DNA of 37,761 nt from Lachnospiraceae bacterium (lineage in GTDB: Bacteria; Bacillota_A; Clostridia; Lachnospirales; Lachnospiraceae), in contig SFGN01000024.1 in NCBI GenBank assembly GCA_004556565.1, forward strand, positions 1-37,761. The letters run 5' to 3'. This document shows positions 8,138 to 16,456 of this stretch, piece after piece (positions within the stretch are counted from its first letter, which is position 1; each line of letters begins with the position of its first letter). A program made the position numbers and the translations under genes. The notes under the pieces are model-generated. The model saw nothing but the letters and a program-made list of their open reading frames with translations. It made no database searches and was not told the origin of the DNA.

Positions 8138-8151
8138 CCGGGTATTTTTTT
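8120..8151 (+). terminator. Rho-independent terminator
   Basis: CCGGCTGCT (8120-8128) pairs with AGTAGCCGG (8133-8141) around a 4-base loop; GTATTTTTTT follows. It separates the upstream interval from the biosynthetic operon, which must therefore be started from 8152-8285 or by readthrough. Confidence 0.65.
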
Positions 8152-8285
8152 GTCAACGGTGAAAATTAAGCACTTACGTCGAATTCCACAGTTTTGAAGA
8201 AATGGGAAGGGTACTTATTAAAATTAGAAGAACTGAAAATGTTAGTGTATGATTAGCAGGAGGAAAATGAAGAGGGGGCACACGG

Positions 8286-10736
8286 ATGAAGAATAATGAA
8301 TCCTTGAAAAAAGTTGTGAAAATAATAATTTGGAGTATAGTGATGATGTTGTTGGTCCAAATTATAAGAACAATAAGATCTCATGTGATGTATGGAGCAT
8401 ATACCAATGACTCATGGGAATTGGTCTGGCCCGTGTTGGTATCCACTCTTATTGCAGTTTTTGGAACGCTGGTTACCAGTTATGTGTTTTTGAAAGATGC
8501 TCTTGATAGAACTATTGATGAAAAACCGCATTATGCGAAGGTGATCGAACGGTACAGACAGGAAAAGATTAATGCATTGATGTGGTATTCCATTGTGTTT
8601 ATAGGGGTGTCCTGTTACCTGATATTGTTCCAGAGTGCTGTAGAAATGGAGAAGCCTTATAACTGCTTATTGTATATTGGCATTTTGGTGGTTGCCTGTC
8701 TGCTGGTGTTTTCCGTACATTTTCTATATCAATGCATAAATATAGACAGAACTATTTATAAGAGTGCACAGGAAACGTTAGCAGAGCTGGATATAAAGAT
8801 CCAAGAACAATGGATGCAGATGAATACAGAATGGAAAGAGTTTATTGATCGTTATGTAAAAGAAAGGGATGAATCCATACAGGCTTTTCTGGAAGTAGAA
8901 GCTGAAGAAGCGGAGGAAATTGATGAACGCAAATTTATTGTAAAGTTTTCGGAGTGGGAAAAGTTTATACTGGCATTTATAGACAGGACATCTGAGTTTC
9001 AGAGTGGGCAATCGGCGGAGGAGAGAATCCTGATTGCAACCGGATATATCGATAAACTTGGAGTGATTCAAGAAGTAGAACAGGTTGATGCGAAAGAACA
9101 CGGCTGGAAACAATATGCATATGTAGATATACAACGATATAAGGAATGGATGAAAGATAAGATGAGCATGGATGATTTCCTTAAAATTTATCGCTATTTA
9201 TCTGATTATCGGGATGCTTTGCAGGTGTCTATGGATAAAAGAGTATTCTTTATGGGCGGACAAATGAAAAAGAGAGAAAGGGAGGCAGACATTCTTTATC
9301 TGTTTTTTCTGCTGCGGTTTTATAGTTCTTTGAAATGTCTGGTTACCATTCCCCGGGTTGAATTGTTTTATCCTGCAGTAAGGATGCATAATGTGGATTT
9401 TTATAATGTCAGATTTGAAAATACGTCTTTTCGTGCGTCATCTTTTTCGGGAGTTGTGTTCACGAGAATTAATATGGTGGGAAGCAATATGGCGCTTTCA
9501 AAGTTTACGGATTGTAATTTTTATAATGCAGACATACGAGACTGTTCACTGGGAAATTCCCGGTTTGAGAAGAGTCTGATGTCTGAGATGATTTTATCAT
9601 ATGTGGATGTGACCGGATCGGAATTTGATCATATTGATCTGGAAGGAAGTACTTTTGTTGATGCAGTTATTGGTAATGTTGAATTCCGTGGGTGTTCGTT
9701 TCGCTATACAAGTTTTATCAACTGTAAATTGAGTCAGGTGAACTTCGAAAAGGTGAGTGGCAGATGCTTCATACATTGTAGTTTTGAACGGTCAATTATG
9801 TCAGGCGTATCTTTTCATCAGGAGTGTAATGAATTACAGATACCGGAACAGTATCTGTCATGCAATGAGAATTATTTTCAAAATCTGGAAGTTGAGAGTC
9901 AGAATAATGGAAGAAGGCAGAGAAAGAATCCGGATATATGGGAAGGATTGAAGGTGTTTGCCCGTTCCAACCTGGATATGCGTGCTTCCTTTTTTGAAAA
10001 AGTGTCTGCTGAGAACATAGAATTCCATAATATGGCACTGGATTCCAGTGTTTTTTCTGGTGCGGATATGCAGAAAAGCTGCTGGAAGAACGTATATATG
10101 GAAGGGTGCGTGATGGGAGGGATAAATCTTACGGAAGCCCGGATTACATATGTAGACATGGAGAGCTGTGCAATGACAGATGCAGTCTTGTATAAGACAA
10201 AATTCCGCCTGGTAAATCTGCAAAATTCTGGCTTGGCAGGATGTCATGCTTCGGAGAGTGAGTGGAAATGCTGTATTCTTGATAAAAGTGATGTAAGTAG
10301 GATTGATTTGACGAAATCGAAGGTGGAATATTCTTCTTTTCGTGATACAATAATAACAGGGGCCGAACTTACAAATGCATGTTTTAAGGAAGTGATATTC
10401 GAAAACTCAAATGGACAGGGGCTCTTGTCCAGCTACAGTTATTTTGAAAAATGTTGTTTTGTCAATGCCTTTCTTCCCGAAGCCAATTTTAACTATACAT
10501 ATTTTGTGGAATGTAATCTGAAGTTGGCGAGTCTGGCGGGAAGTACGATTGCAGAAGCAGGGTTCGAAGCATGCGATTTTGAAAACAGTAACTTTAGAAA
10601 CTGTTGTTTTATCAAAGTATCTTTTAGAAACAGCAGAAATGTATGTCCGGAGATTTTTGAAGACAGTATGTTTATAAATTGCCTATTTGAAGGCGGAGAT
10701 GAGGAATGGGGAAGCATTATTACGGGAAATATGTAG
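8286..10736 (+). CDS. Membrane-anchored pentapeptide-repeat protein
   Basis: The 816-residue protein has four predicted membrane helices near the N-terminus (about 11-29, 47-69, 98-117, 127-148), a charged and probably coiled-coil stretch (about 150-235), a linker, and then long runs of A(D/N)LXX-like pentapeptides from about residue 364 to 525 and again from about 560 to 790 (for example VRFENTSFRASSFSG, ADIRDCSLGNSRFEKS, LEACDFENSNF-type units). Such runs fold as a right-handed quadrilateral beta-helix. It is the first gene of the operon, and the next gene starts 31 bases inside it. Soluble pentapeptide proteins such as McbG or Qnr protect gyrase; this one is tethered to the membrane, so scaffold, immunity or export support are all possible and unproven. 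A GAGGGGG Shine-Dalgarno site is 8-10 bases before the ATG. Confidence 0.85.
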   Translation: MKNNESLKKVVKIIIWSIVMMLLVQIIRTIRSHVMYGAYTNDSWELVWPVLVSTLIAVFGTLVTSYVFLKDALDRTIDEKPHYAKVIERYRQEKINALMWYSIVFIGVSCYLILFQSAVEMEKPYNCLLYIGILVVACLLVFSVHFLYQCINIDRTIYKSAQETLAELDIKIQEQWMQMNTEWKEFIDRYVKERDESIQAFLEVEAEEAEEIDERKFIVKFSEWEKFILAFIDRTSEFQSGQSAEERILIATGYIDKLGVIQEVEQVDAKEHGWKQYAYVDIQRYKEWMKDKMSMDDFLKIYRYLSDYRDALQVSMDKRVFFMGGQMKKREREADILYLFFLLRFYSSLKCLVTIPRVELFYPAVRMHNVDFYNVRFENTSFRASSFSGVVFTRINMVGSNMALSKFTDCNFYNADIRDCSLGNSRFEKSLMSEMILSYVDVTGSEFDHIDLEGSTFVDAVIGNVEFRGCSFRYTSFINCKLSQVNFEKVSGRCFIHCSFERSIMSGVSFHQECNELQIPEQYLSCNENYFQNLEVESQNNGRRQRKNPDIWEGLKVFARSNLDMRASFFEKVSAENIEFHNMALDSSVFSGADMQKSCWKNVYMEGCVMGGINLTEARITYVDMESCAMTDAVLYKTKFRLVNLQNSGLAGCHASESEWKCCILDKSDVSRIDLTKSKVEYSSFRDTIITGAELTNACFKEVIFENSNGQGLLSSYSYFEKCCFVNAFLPEANFNYTYFVECNLKLASLAGSTIAEAGFEACDFENSNFRNCCFIKVSFRNSRNVCPEIFEDSMFINCLFEGGDEEWGSIITGNM

Positions 10737-11551
10737 ACTTGTTTGAACTATCGATGAAAATGTTGTTCGTGGAAAAGGGATATGGAGAGATTCCCCATCT
10801 TGATGCTATGGGGAAGAGATGTTTTGCCTTTCAGAATGGATATGTCCGTGGAGGGTATTATGTGCCTGTTGCAGATGTTGAAACATCAGTACAGATGATT
10901 GCAAAGTACATGGGGATTGGAGACAGATTGAAGTCCTGGAAGCCAAAAAGTATAGAAGAGCTGGGAAAATATGCAGAAGAAGGTATCGTATATGGACCGA
11001 TTGGAAATGAAATCGCAATCCGACGTTTGAAAAATATATATTATTATGGAGATAATAGATATATCTATTTAAAGAGGGATTCTTCTGGGAAATATATTCT
11101 GTCAGATCCGGATGGTTTTCCTGCATTGTACTATACAGGGGCAGAGCTGGAGAATTTGCTTTATGAAGAATGCGGAGTGGCAGTCCGGCTGCAGAAATGT
11201 GAAAATGGTTATCAGAATGTATTTGAACTCGAACGGATATGGGAAGATGGGTGGCAGTTTCACCGAGAGTCTGTGGGACGAGTGGAAAAACTGACACAGT
11301 ACCTGAAAGCATTTGAGGGGTATGATGGCTCTTCGGGGGCGCGGGTTGCTCTTTGGACCGGAGTTCAGAATTTTCTTCAGCATACAGAGAAGATATGGAA
11401 TCTTAAAGAAGAAATAAAGGCTACAGTAAAGAAAAGCGGCAGATTGTTGGGATTACAGAGCGATATGATTAGGGCGGCAGAGGAAGGAAAGGCAGGATTA
11501 TTGCCGGCGATAGAGACTGCTATATGGAAGGAACTTCAAGATGAAATATAA
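10706..11551 (+). CDS. BtrH-like acyltransferase homologue lacking the apparent catalytic Cys and His
   Basis: The 281-residue protein aligns by eye with the last gene of this operon and with the BtrH N-terminal family. The shared core is VYGPIG..., a short linker, NIYYYGDNRYIYL and a DPDGFPA segment (compare MVGPLD, NLYTNMDHYITVF and DSEGIPA in the partner). At the partner's His124 this protein has Arg118, and at the partner's Cys13-Cys14 it has no Cys; Asp134 is kept. It is therefore either a non-catalytic partner or uses other chemistry. The C-terminal part is helical. It starts 31 bases inside the pentapeptide gene and overlaps the decarboxylase gene by 11 bases, so it is translationally coupled on both sides. 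Family placement is from recalled patterns; confidence in relatedness to the partner is higher than in the exact function. Confidence 0.6.
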   Translation: MGKHYYGKYVDLFELSMKMLFVEKGYGEIPHLDAMGKRCFAFQNGYVRGGYYVPVADVETSVQMIAKYMGIGDRLKSWKPKSIEELGKYAEEGIVYGPIGNEIAIRRLKNIYYYGDNRYIYLKRDSSGKYILSDPDGFPALYYTGAELENLLYEECGVAVRLQKCENGYQNVFELERIWEDGWQFHRESVGRVEKLTQYLKAFEGYDGSSGARVALWTGVQNFLQHTEKIWNLKEEIKATVKKSGRLLGLQSDMIRAAEEGKAGLLPAIETAIWKELQDEI

Positions 11552-12743
11552 TTTTTTAAAACATAACCCGCATGACGAAATATTTACGTATGATGCGATA
11601 AATGAACTGGATAAACGTTATTCACTTCCTCTGTATATTTATGATGGAGGGGCTGCTGCAGATAATGCCATGGAGATAAAAGAGATTCTTGGAAATAAGG
11701 TGCGCCTTTGTTATTCTGTGAAGGCAAATTATTTTATTGCGGAAGCTTTGGACAATACAGTAGATATGTTTGAAGTGTGTACAGGCGGAGAACTGGAATA
11801 TTGCCTCCGCAACAACATATCTGGGGATAAATTGGTATATAATGGAGTGTGGAAGTCAGAGCAGGATTTACAGTGTGCACTGGAAGCGGGAGTGAACAAA
11901 CTGGTTCTGGATTCTGTCGAACAGGCACAGCAGTTACAGGATGTTGCCAAAGAACCTGTGAAAGTTTTTCTCCGGCTAAGCAGTGGAAATCAGTTTGGAA
12001 TGAGTCTGGAAGAAATCGTGAAGATTGAAGAGGACAGGAGCAGATATTCCAGGCTGGATATACAGGGAATCCATTATTATGCCGGAACGCAGAGAAGTTG
12101 TGTGAGGCAGGTAAAGGAGGATATACAGATATTGACCGAAGCTTTGGAGTACCTGCAAAGCAGAGGAATCAGAATTGAAGAAATACAGATGGGAGGCGGC
12201 CTTGGTGTTCCGTTGTATGTGTGTGACAACGTTCGGGAATATGAAGAGACGGCAGACTATCTGTTTACATTTATACAGACGCTCTCCGGGAGATATAATG
12301 TGACTTACGAGTGCGGTCGTGTAATTGTTGCCAATGCAGGAAAGTATATCACACAGATATTTGAGAAAAAAAGAAGAAAAAACCGGGAAATACTTTTAGT
12401 CAAGGGTGGAAGCCATCATCTTCGGTATTATGGAAATGTTGTGGGACAAAGACAGCCGTTTATCGATAGTGTCAGGAGAAATATAAGTACGGAAGAGTGC
12501 AGATACATGATATGTGGTTCGTTGTGTTCGGCAGGAGATATTCTTTCCATGACATATACACAAAAGCGTATTGAGAAAGGTGACTATATGATATTTTACA
12601 ATGCAGGTGCGTATTCTCTGCAGGAAGCTTCGAGTCTCTTTTTAACTATGGAAATGCCCTGTGTTTTAGTATATAATAAGAACATTAATAATCAAAAATT
12701 AGTGGAGATAGGATGGACGTACAGTGACAGACGAATTGTTTGA
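11541..12743 (+). CDS. Fold-III PLP-dependent decarboxylase (LysA / BtrK type)
   Basis: The 400-residue protein has the alanine-racemase-fold decarboxylase signatures: YSVKANYF with the Schiff-base Lys61, GIHYYAGTQ, the phosphate-binding GGGLGVP near 217-223, YECGRVIVANAGKY, CGSLCSAGD near 325-333 (the active-site Cys and Asp at the dimer interface) and GAYSLQEASS near the C-terminus. The length fits diaminopimelate and ornithine decarboxylases. An acyl carrier protein gene overlaps its end by 20 bases, which points to the BtrK model (decarboxylation of glutamyl bound to an ACP in butirosin biosynthesis) rather than to housekeeping lysine synthesis. The substrate is not determined by the sequence. 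Confidence 0.85.
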   Translation: MKYNFLKHNPHDEIFTYDAINELDKRYSLPLYIYDGGAAADNAMEIKEILGNKVRLCYSVKANYFIAEALDNTVDMFEVCTGGELEYCLRNNISGDKLVYNGVWKSEQDLQCALEAGVNKLVLDSVEQAQQLQDVAKEPVKVFLRLSSGNQFGMSLEEIVKIEEDRSRYSRLDIQGIHYYAGTQRSCVRQVKEDIQILTEALEYLQSRGIRIEEIQMGGGLGVPLYVCDNVREYEETADYLFTFIQTLSGRYNVTYECGRVIVANAGKYITQIFEKKRRKNREILLVKGGSHHLRYYGNVVGQRQPFIDSVRRNISTEECRYMICGSLCSAGDILSMTYTQKRIEKGDYMIFYNAGAYSLQEASSLFLTMEMPCVLVYNKNINNQKLVEIGWTYSDRRIV

Positions 12744-12999
12744 TAAGGTGGCAGATAGTGTTATGGCTGTTTGCCGGAAGAATGACAGGATTCCGGATAA
12801 AACATTTACAGCAGATATGCATTTACGAGATGATATAGGGCTGGATTCCATTGATCTGGTGATTCTGCAGATAAATATTGAAGATAGATTTCATGTCCGG
12901 TTTGATCCTCTGAAAGATGATTTTTCGGAGATTTTTTGTAGTATCGGAACATTATGTGAATTCCTGGATAAGAAAACTGGTGGGGAATATGGCGAATAA
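12724..12999 (+). CDS. Acyl carrier protein
   Basis: The 91-residue protein has the carrier fold with DDIGLDSIDLV, where Ser42 is the phosphopantetheine site, and the helix II pattern LVILQINIEDRFHVRF. Start is the GTG at 12724, overlapping the decarboxylase gene by 20 bases; the radical SAM gene begins 11 bases before its stop. It is a discrete carrier like BtrI and should hold the intermediate on which neighbouring enzymes act. No phosphopantetheinyl transferase gene is in the window, so a chromosomal one must prime it. Confidence 0.9.
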   Translation: MTDELFDKVADSVMAVCRKNDRIPDKTFTADMHLRDDIGLDSIDLVILQINIEDRFHVRFDPLKDDFSEIFCSIGTLCEFLDKKTGGEYGE

Positions 13000-14140
13000 C
13001 AATGATAATCAGGTTTTAAAAAGAATAACCAGACAGATATATGATCAGCGGCCGATAATGCCATCGGACAGGAGGACGCATTATCGGATTGAGAGGGCGA
13101 ATGGCGGTTTTTTGTGTGATTTGTGGTTTCTTACAAGAGGATGCATACATGATGCATCCGGCGGATGTACGATGTGTAATTATGGAAAAGGAAGCACAGA
13201 AGTATCACAGGATAAGATTTTGGATGAATTACAGAAGATCGTTAAAAAACTTCCGTGGGCATTTGAGGATTTTCTGCTTACTCCGAGCGGAAGCATGCTG
13301 GATACGAGGGAAGTACCCTATGAGATGCGAGATTCTTTGAAAAAGATTCTTAAGGATATAAAGGCAAAAAGATTTATTATTGAAACAAGAGCGGATACTG
13401 TAACGGAGGGAAATATAGATTTTTTGAAAAATATACTTCCGGAAGCTGAAAAATACATAGAGATAGGTTACGAATCGGGTAATAACTGGATTTTGAGAAA
13501 TTGTATTAACAAAGGAACAGATACTGAAACTTTTGAAAAGGCAGTGAAGATTGCTCATGAAGCGGGAGTAAAGGTAACAGCAAATGTTGCTGCCGGGATT
13601 CCATTTTTAAGTGAAAGGGCAGCGATTCGAGAGGCAGTTTTTTCCGTGAACAAGGCTTTTGAGCAGGGGGCAGACAGCGTGGTGCTGTTTCCGTATCATG
13701 TAAAGCGTGGGACTTTGCTGGAGGTGTTGTACAGGCATCAATGGTATCAGTGTATTTCATTGTGGTCATTGGTAGACATTCTTATGAGAGTTCCTGAAAG
13801 TAGGCTGGATCAGATACAGATATCCTGGTATAAAGATTATTTTGGAGAGGAACAATCAAATATTTTTGTGTCTGCTACGACTTGTCAAAATTGCAGGCAG
13901 GATATTGTGGATCTTCTGGACAAATACAGGGAACATCCTTCTGTAGAGAGCCTCAGGAGACTGTCGGAATATGAATGTGAATGTAAGCGGAGTTGGCAGG
14001 AAAATCTGGAAGAACAAAGCGAAGGTATAGAATATGATAAAATAGAAATAATCTACCGGCGTTTGGCAGCCGAATATCATATTGAGGATGAAGTTCTCGA
14101 AAAAGAGCTACAATTTATGAAAAGGACAATAAGAGGGTGA
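12989..14140 (+). CDS. Radical SAM enzyme, CX7CX2C type (TIGR01210/RaSEA-like)
   Basis: The 383-residue protein has the cluster motif C52-x7-C60-x2-C63 (LTRGCIHDASGGCTMCNYG), resembling the Elp3-like group that includes the archaeosine enzyme RaSEA rather than the usual CX3CX2C. Later segments (FIIETRADTVTE, EIGYESGNN, VAAGIPFLSE) fit the SAM barrel. The C-terminal region carries CQNC near 297-300 and CECK near 329-332, a possible metal or extra cluster site. The ATG at 12989 is preferred over an upstream in-frame ATG at 12917, which would overlap most of the carrier gene's end. GGTGGGG is just upstream. It overlaps the next gene. The reaction is unknown; I infer action on the carrier-bound or amidated intermediate. 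Confidence 0.8.
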   Translation: MANNNDNQVLKRITRQIYDQRPIMPSDRRTHYRIERANGGFLCDLWFLTRGCIHDASGGCTMCNYGKGSTEVSQDKILDELQKIVKKLPWAFEDFLLTPSGSMLDTREVPYEMRDSLKKILKDIKAKRFIIETRADTVTEGNIDFLKNILPEAEKYIEIGYESGNNWILRNCINKGTDTETFEKAVKIAHEAGVKVTANVAAGIPFLSERAAIREAVFSVNKAFEQGADSVVLFPYHVKRGTLLEVLYRHQWYQCISLWSLVDILMRVPESRLDQIQISWYKDYFGEEQSNIFVSATTCQNCRQDIVDLLDKYREHPSVESLRRLSEYECECKRSWQENLEEQSEGIEYDKIEIIYRRLAAEYHIEDEVLEKELQFMKRTIRG

Positions 14141-14145
14141 CGGTG

Positions 14146-15015
14146 ATGTTGATGAATGCCGAGATAACGAGAATTGAAAATTTTATAAAGAATTATGTAA
14201 GGGAAGAGGAAAAGGTAGTAATCATGGTCTCTGGAGGGCTTGATTCGGATGTGACAGCAAGATTGTGCTGCAGAGCACTGGGGAGAGAAAGAATCAGGCT
14301 TTGCATGGTTATTCAGTCAGAGATGGAACAGAAATTTCATAAGCAGGCGGTAGAGTTGGCACAGGATCTGGGGGTCAGGCTTGCAGAGGTACATTTGGAG
14401 AATATTAACAGAGTGCTGACAGGGGCACTTGAACAAGGAGAACCGGAGGTGTTTCGGCTTAATACTCTTCTTGATCCGGCAAAGGCAAAATGTTCTCTTC
14501 GTTCGGCGGTAATTTCCTGTTACCAGGATAAGGGATATATTATAGCAGGGACAACTAACAAGACGGAAAAGCTGTTAGGTTTTTTCCTGACATTTGGAGA
14601 TAATTTGGCCAACTTTAAACCACTGGCACATTTGTATAGGACGCAGGTCATCAAGATTGCAGAGAAAATAGGCACTGCACCCGATGTAATCCGCCAGGAA
14701 GCTTCAGCAGGATTTTGGGAGGGGCAGACAGATGCAGAAGATTTGGCGTACTGGATCATCAATCGGGGACCGATATTGACACCGCGAGAATTTTCGGATG
14801 AAGAGATTGCTCTTGCACAGGCGATGATTCCGGAGTTGACGCCGGATAACATAGATGCTGTATTGGCTATGTATGAAGCAGATGAGGGAGTAGAGGCAAC
14901 AATGGGGAAAACAAGAGTGTCAAAGGCAGTAGTAGAAGGGCTCTTTAATGTTGCTGATAAAGCACCGGTATATAAGACCAGAAGGATTATGGTTGAGATG
15001 GAGGAAGGCTGGTAA
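14146..15015 (+). CDS. NH3-dependent NAD-synthase-like ATP pyrophosphatase (amide ligase)
   Basis: The 289-residue protein matches NadE-type ligases: the PP-loop SGGLDSD near residues 29-35, NKTEKLLGFFLTFGDNLANF, PLAHLYRTQVIKIA and GFWEGQTDAEDLAYW. These enzymes adenylate a carboxylate and amidate it with ammonia or another amine. There is no glutaminase domain. Inside an operon with a ligase, a carrier and a transferase, it is more likely a pathway amide-forming enzyme than a housekeeping NAD synthase, though that is inference. The frame opens at a GTG (14137), but AAGAGGGTGA ends just before the ATG at 14146, so that start is chosen. The next gene starts 2 bases after its stop. Confidence 0.8.
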   Translation: MLMNAEITRIENFIKNYVREEEKVVIMVSGGLDSDVTARLCCRALGRERIRLCMVIQSEMEQKFHKQAVELAQDLGVRLAEVHLENINRVLTGALEQGEPEVFRLNTLLDPAKAKCSLRSAVISCYQDKGYIIAGTTNKTEKLLGFFLTFGDNLANFKPLAHLYRTQVIKIAEKIGTAPDVIRQEASAGFWEGQTDAEDLAYWIINRGPILTPREFSDEEIALAQAMIPELTPDNIDAVLAMYEADEGVEATMGKTRVSKAVVEGLFNVADKAPVYKTRRIMVEMEEGW

Positions 15016-15016
15016 A

Positions 15017-16456
15017 ATGCTGTATTCAGCTTTGATAGAGGAAAAACTCAATCGTGATAAGATGATTTTGACAGATGATAAGAACGGTTATACATACAGG
15101 CAGCTCCATGCGAAAGCGATGGGGCTGTTGAAATATATGCGTGATAGGGGTATTGCTCAGGGAGATCGGGTGTTGATTAGAAATCATAATGATGTCGGAA
15201 CAGTGGAGGCAATTCTGGCCTGTTTGGCCGGAGGATTTATATTTGTTCTGGTCTCATCAAAGTGTGGGCCGGAAGAGACAAGATATATTGAGGAGGATTG
15301 TTCCGCAGTATTATTTCTGGATCTTCAAACAGAGGATTGCCTGAAGAAGGAAGGCGGCAGATATGGAAATATCAGGAGAGAAAAGATATCGGAATCAGCA
15401 GAAGCCTGTATTATTTATACATCTGGGACAGAAGGGATAAAAAAAGGGATATTGGTCTGTCAGAAGCAGATAATATTTTGCTGCAATGCGATTTTAGCCA
15501 GGCTTAAATATAAAGAATCTGACAGAGTTCTGTGCGGTCTTCCTCTGGAATTTGATTATGGACTTTATCAGATTTTCCTGTCGTTTATTAGTGGGGCAAA
15601 GGTATATCTTGTGGAAGGAAATCTGATTCAGGCAATTCCCGGATATTTGAATAAATGGAACATAACAATCTATCCGGCAATTCCTTCAGTGGTCAATCTT
15701 CTGTTGAAACTGAAATTTCTTCGTGAGAGAGAACTTCCGAATCTAAGATACATAACATTTACCGGTGAATACTTGCCGGTAGAACAGATAAGTGAAATTA
15801 AACGGGTTTTGCCTTCTGTAAAGATAATTCCTATGTATGGAATTACAGAGTGTAAGAGGATTTCTATCATGCCAGAGGATAGAGAGGATAAGATTATGGG
15901 AGGCTCATGTGGATTACCGTTGGACGGAATAAAGGTATATCTTGAGGGGAAAGATCCGGAGACAGGCATTGGGGAGCTGGTTGTGGAAGGCTCTAATGTA
16001 ATGGAAGGATATTGGAATCGGGAAGCAGGTGGATTTGGAGTAAACCAGGAAACTGGAGGTAGGACATTTTGCACGGGTGATTTGTTAGCAATGGATGAGG
16101 AAGGCTTTTTATATTTTCATGGTCGTAGGAATGGGTTTATTAAGGTGCGTGGACACAGATTCAGTGAAATAGAAATAGAATCCCTGGTGAGTGTGGCAGA
16201 AGGTGTGCTGGAGTGTGCAGTGATAGGAATGCAGAGTGAATTTTATGGGGAAAAGATTGCTATTTGCGTATATGCGGCGGAAGAGACAGCCAAAATCAGC
16301 GTGAGACAGATTATGGAAGAGAATCCGATTTACAGAAACTCTTATGAAGTATATTTATTTGAACGTCCGCTTCCCAGAAATGGCAATGGAAAGATAGACA
16401 AACAAAGATTAGGAAAAATGATTTATGATGGAAGAAATGATTTTTTTCGGAAATGA
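15017..16456 (+). CDS. AMP-forming acyl/aminoacyl-ACP ligase (ANL superfamily)
   Basis: The 479-residue protein has a complete set of adenylation motifs: IIYTSGTEGIKKG (A3), FTGEYLP, MYGITECKR (A5), CTGDLL (A7), GRRNGFIKVRGHRFSEIEIE (A8) and NGNGKIDK with the catalytic A10 Lys. It has no carrier domain of its own, so it should load the separate carrier protein (12724-12999) as BtrJ or DltA do. GGAGGAAGG lies about 9 bases before the ATG at 15017; an in-frame ATG at 14948 would overlap the previous gene by 68 bases. Which carboxylic or amino acid is activated cannot be read by eye. Confidence 0.85.
   Translation: MLYSALIEEKLNRDKMILTDDKNGYTYRQLHAKAMGLLKYMRDRGIAQGDRVLIRNHNDVGTVEAILACLAGGFIFVLVSSKCGPEETRYIEEDCSAVLFLDLQTEDCLKKEGGRYGNIRREKISESAEACIIYTSGTEGIKKGILVCQKQIIFCCNAILARLKYKESDRVLCGLPLEFDYGLYQIFLSFISGAKVYLVEGNLIQAIPGYLNKWNITIYPAIPSVVNLLLKLKFLRERELPNLRYITFTGEYLPVEQISEIKRVLPSVKIIPMYGITECKRISIMPEDREDKIMGGSCGLPLDGIKVYLEGKDPETGIGELVVEGSNVMEGYWNREAGGFGVNQETGGRTFCTGDLLAMDEEGFLYFHGRRNGFIKVRGHRFSEIEIESLVSVAEGVLECAVIGMQSEFYGEKIAICVYAAEETAKISVRQIMEENPIYRNSYEVYLFERPLPRNGNGKIDKQRLGKMIYDGRNDFFRK

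Larger units (their letters stand above)
7044..8285. other. 1.2-kb interval of remnants, repeats and hairpins
   Basis: It holds palindromic repeat copies at 7122, 7478 and 7569, an IS110-like transposase start (7323-7478), an 11-base unit (GACAGACACAG) repeated twice near 7760-7781, a strong hairpin at 7950, a doubtful small ORF and a terminator-like hairpin at 8120. Bases about 8180-8255 can be read as a short open frame (FEEMGRVLIKIRRTENVSV) without a start, probably another remnant. Weak promoter elements for the downstream operon (TTGAAG 8194-8199, 16 bases, TATTAA 8216-8221) are present but not compelling. Confidence 0.5.

Noticed and set aside
11541..12743. Reading the decarboxylase as housekeeping lysA
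   Set aside because: It is translationally coupled to an ACP gene inside a biosynthetic operon and no lysine genes are near; the substrate remains open.
14146..15015. Reading the NadE-like gene as the housekeeping NAD synthase
   Set aside because: The operon context favours a pathway amide ligase, and no other NAD genes are adjacent. This is a judgement, not proof.
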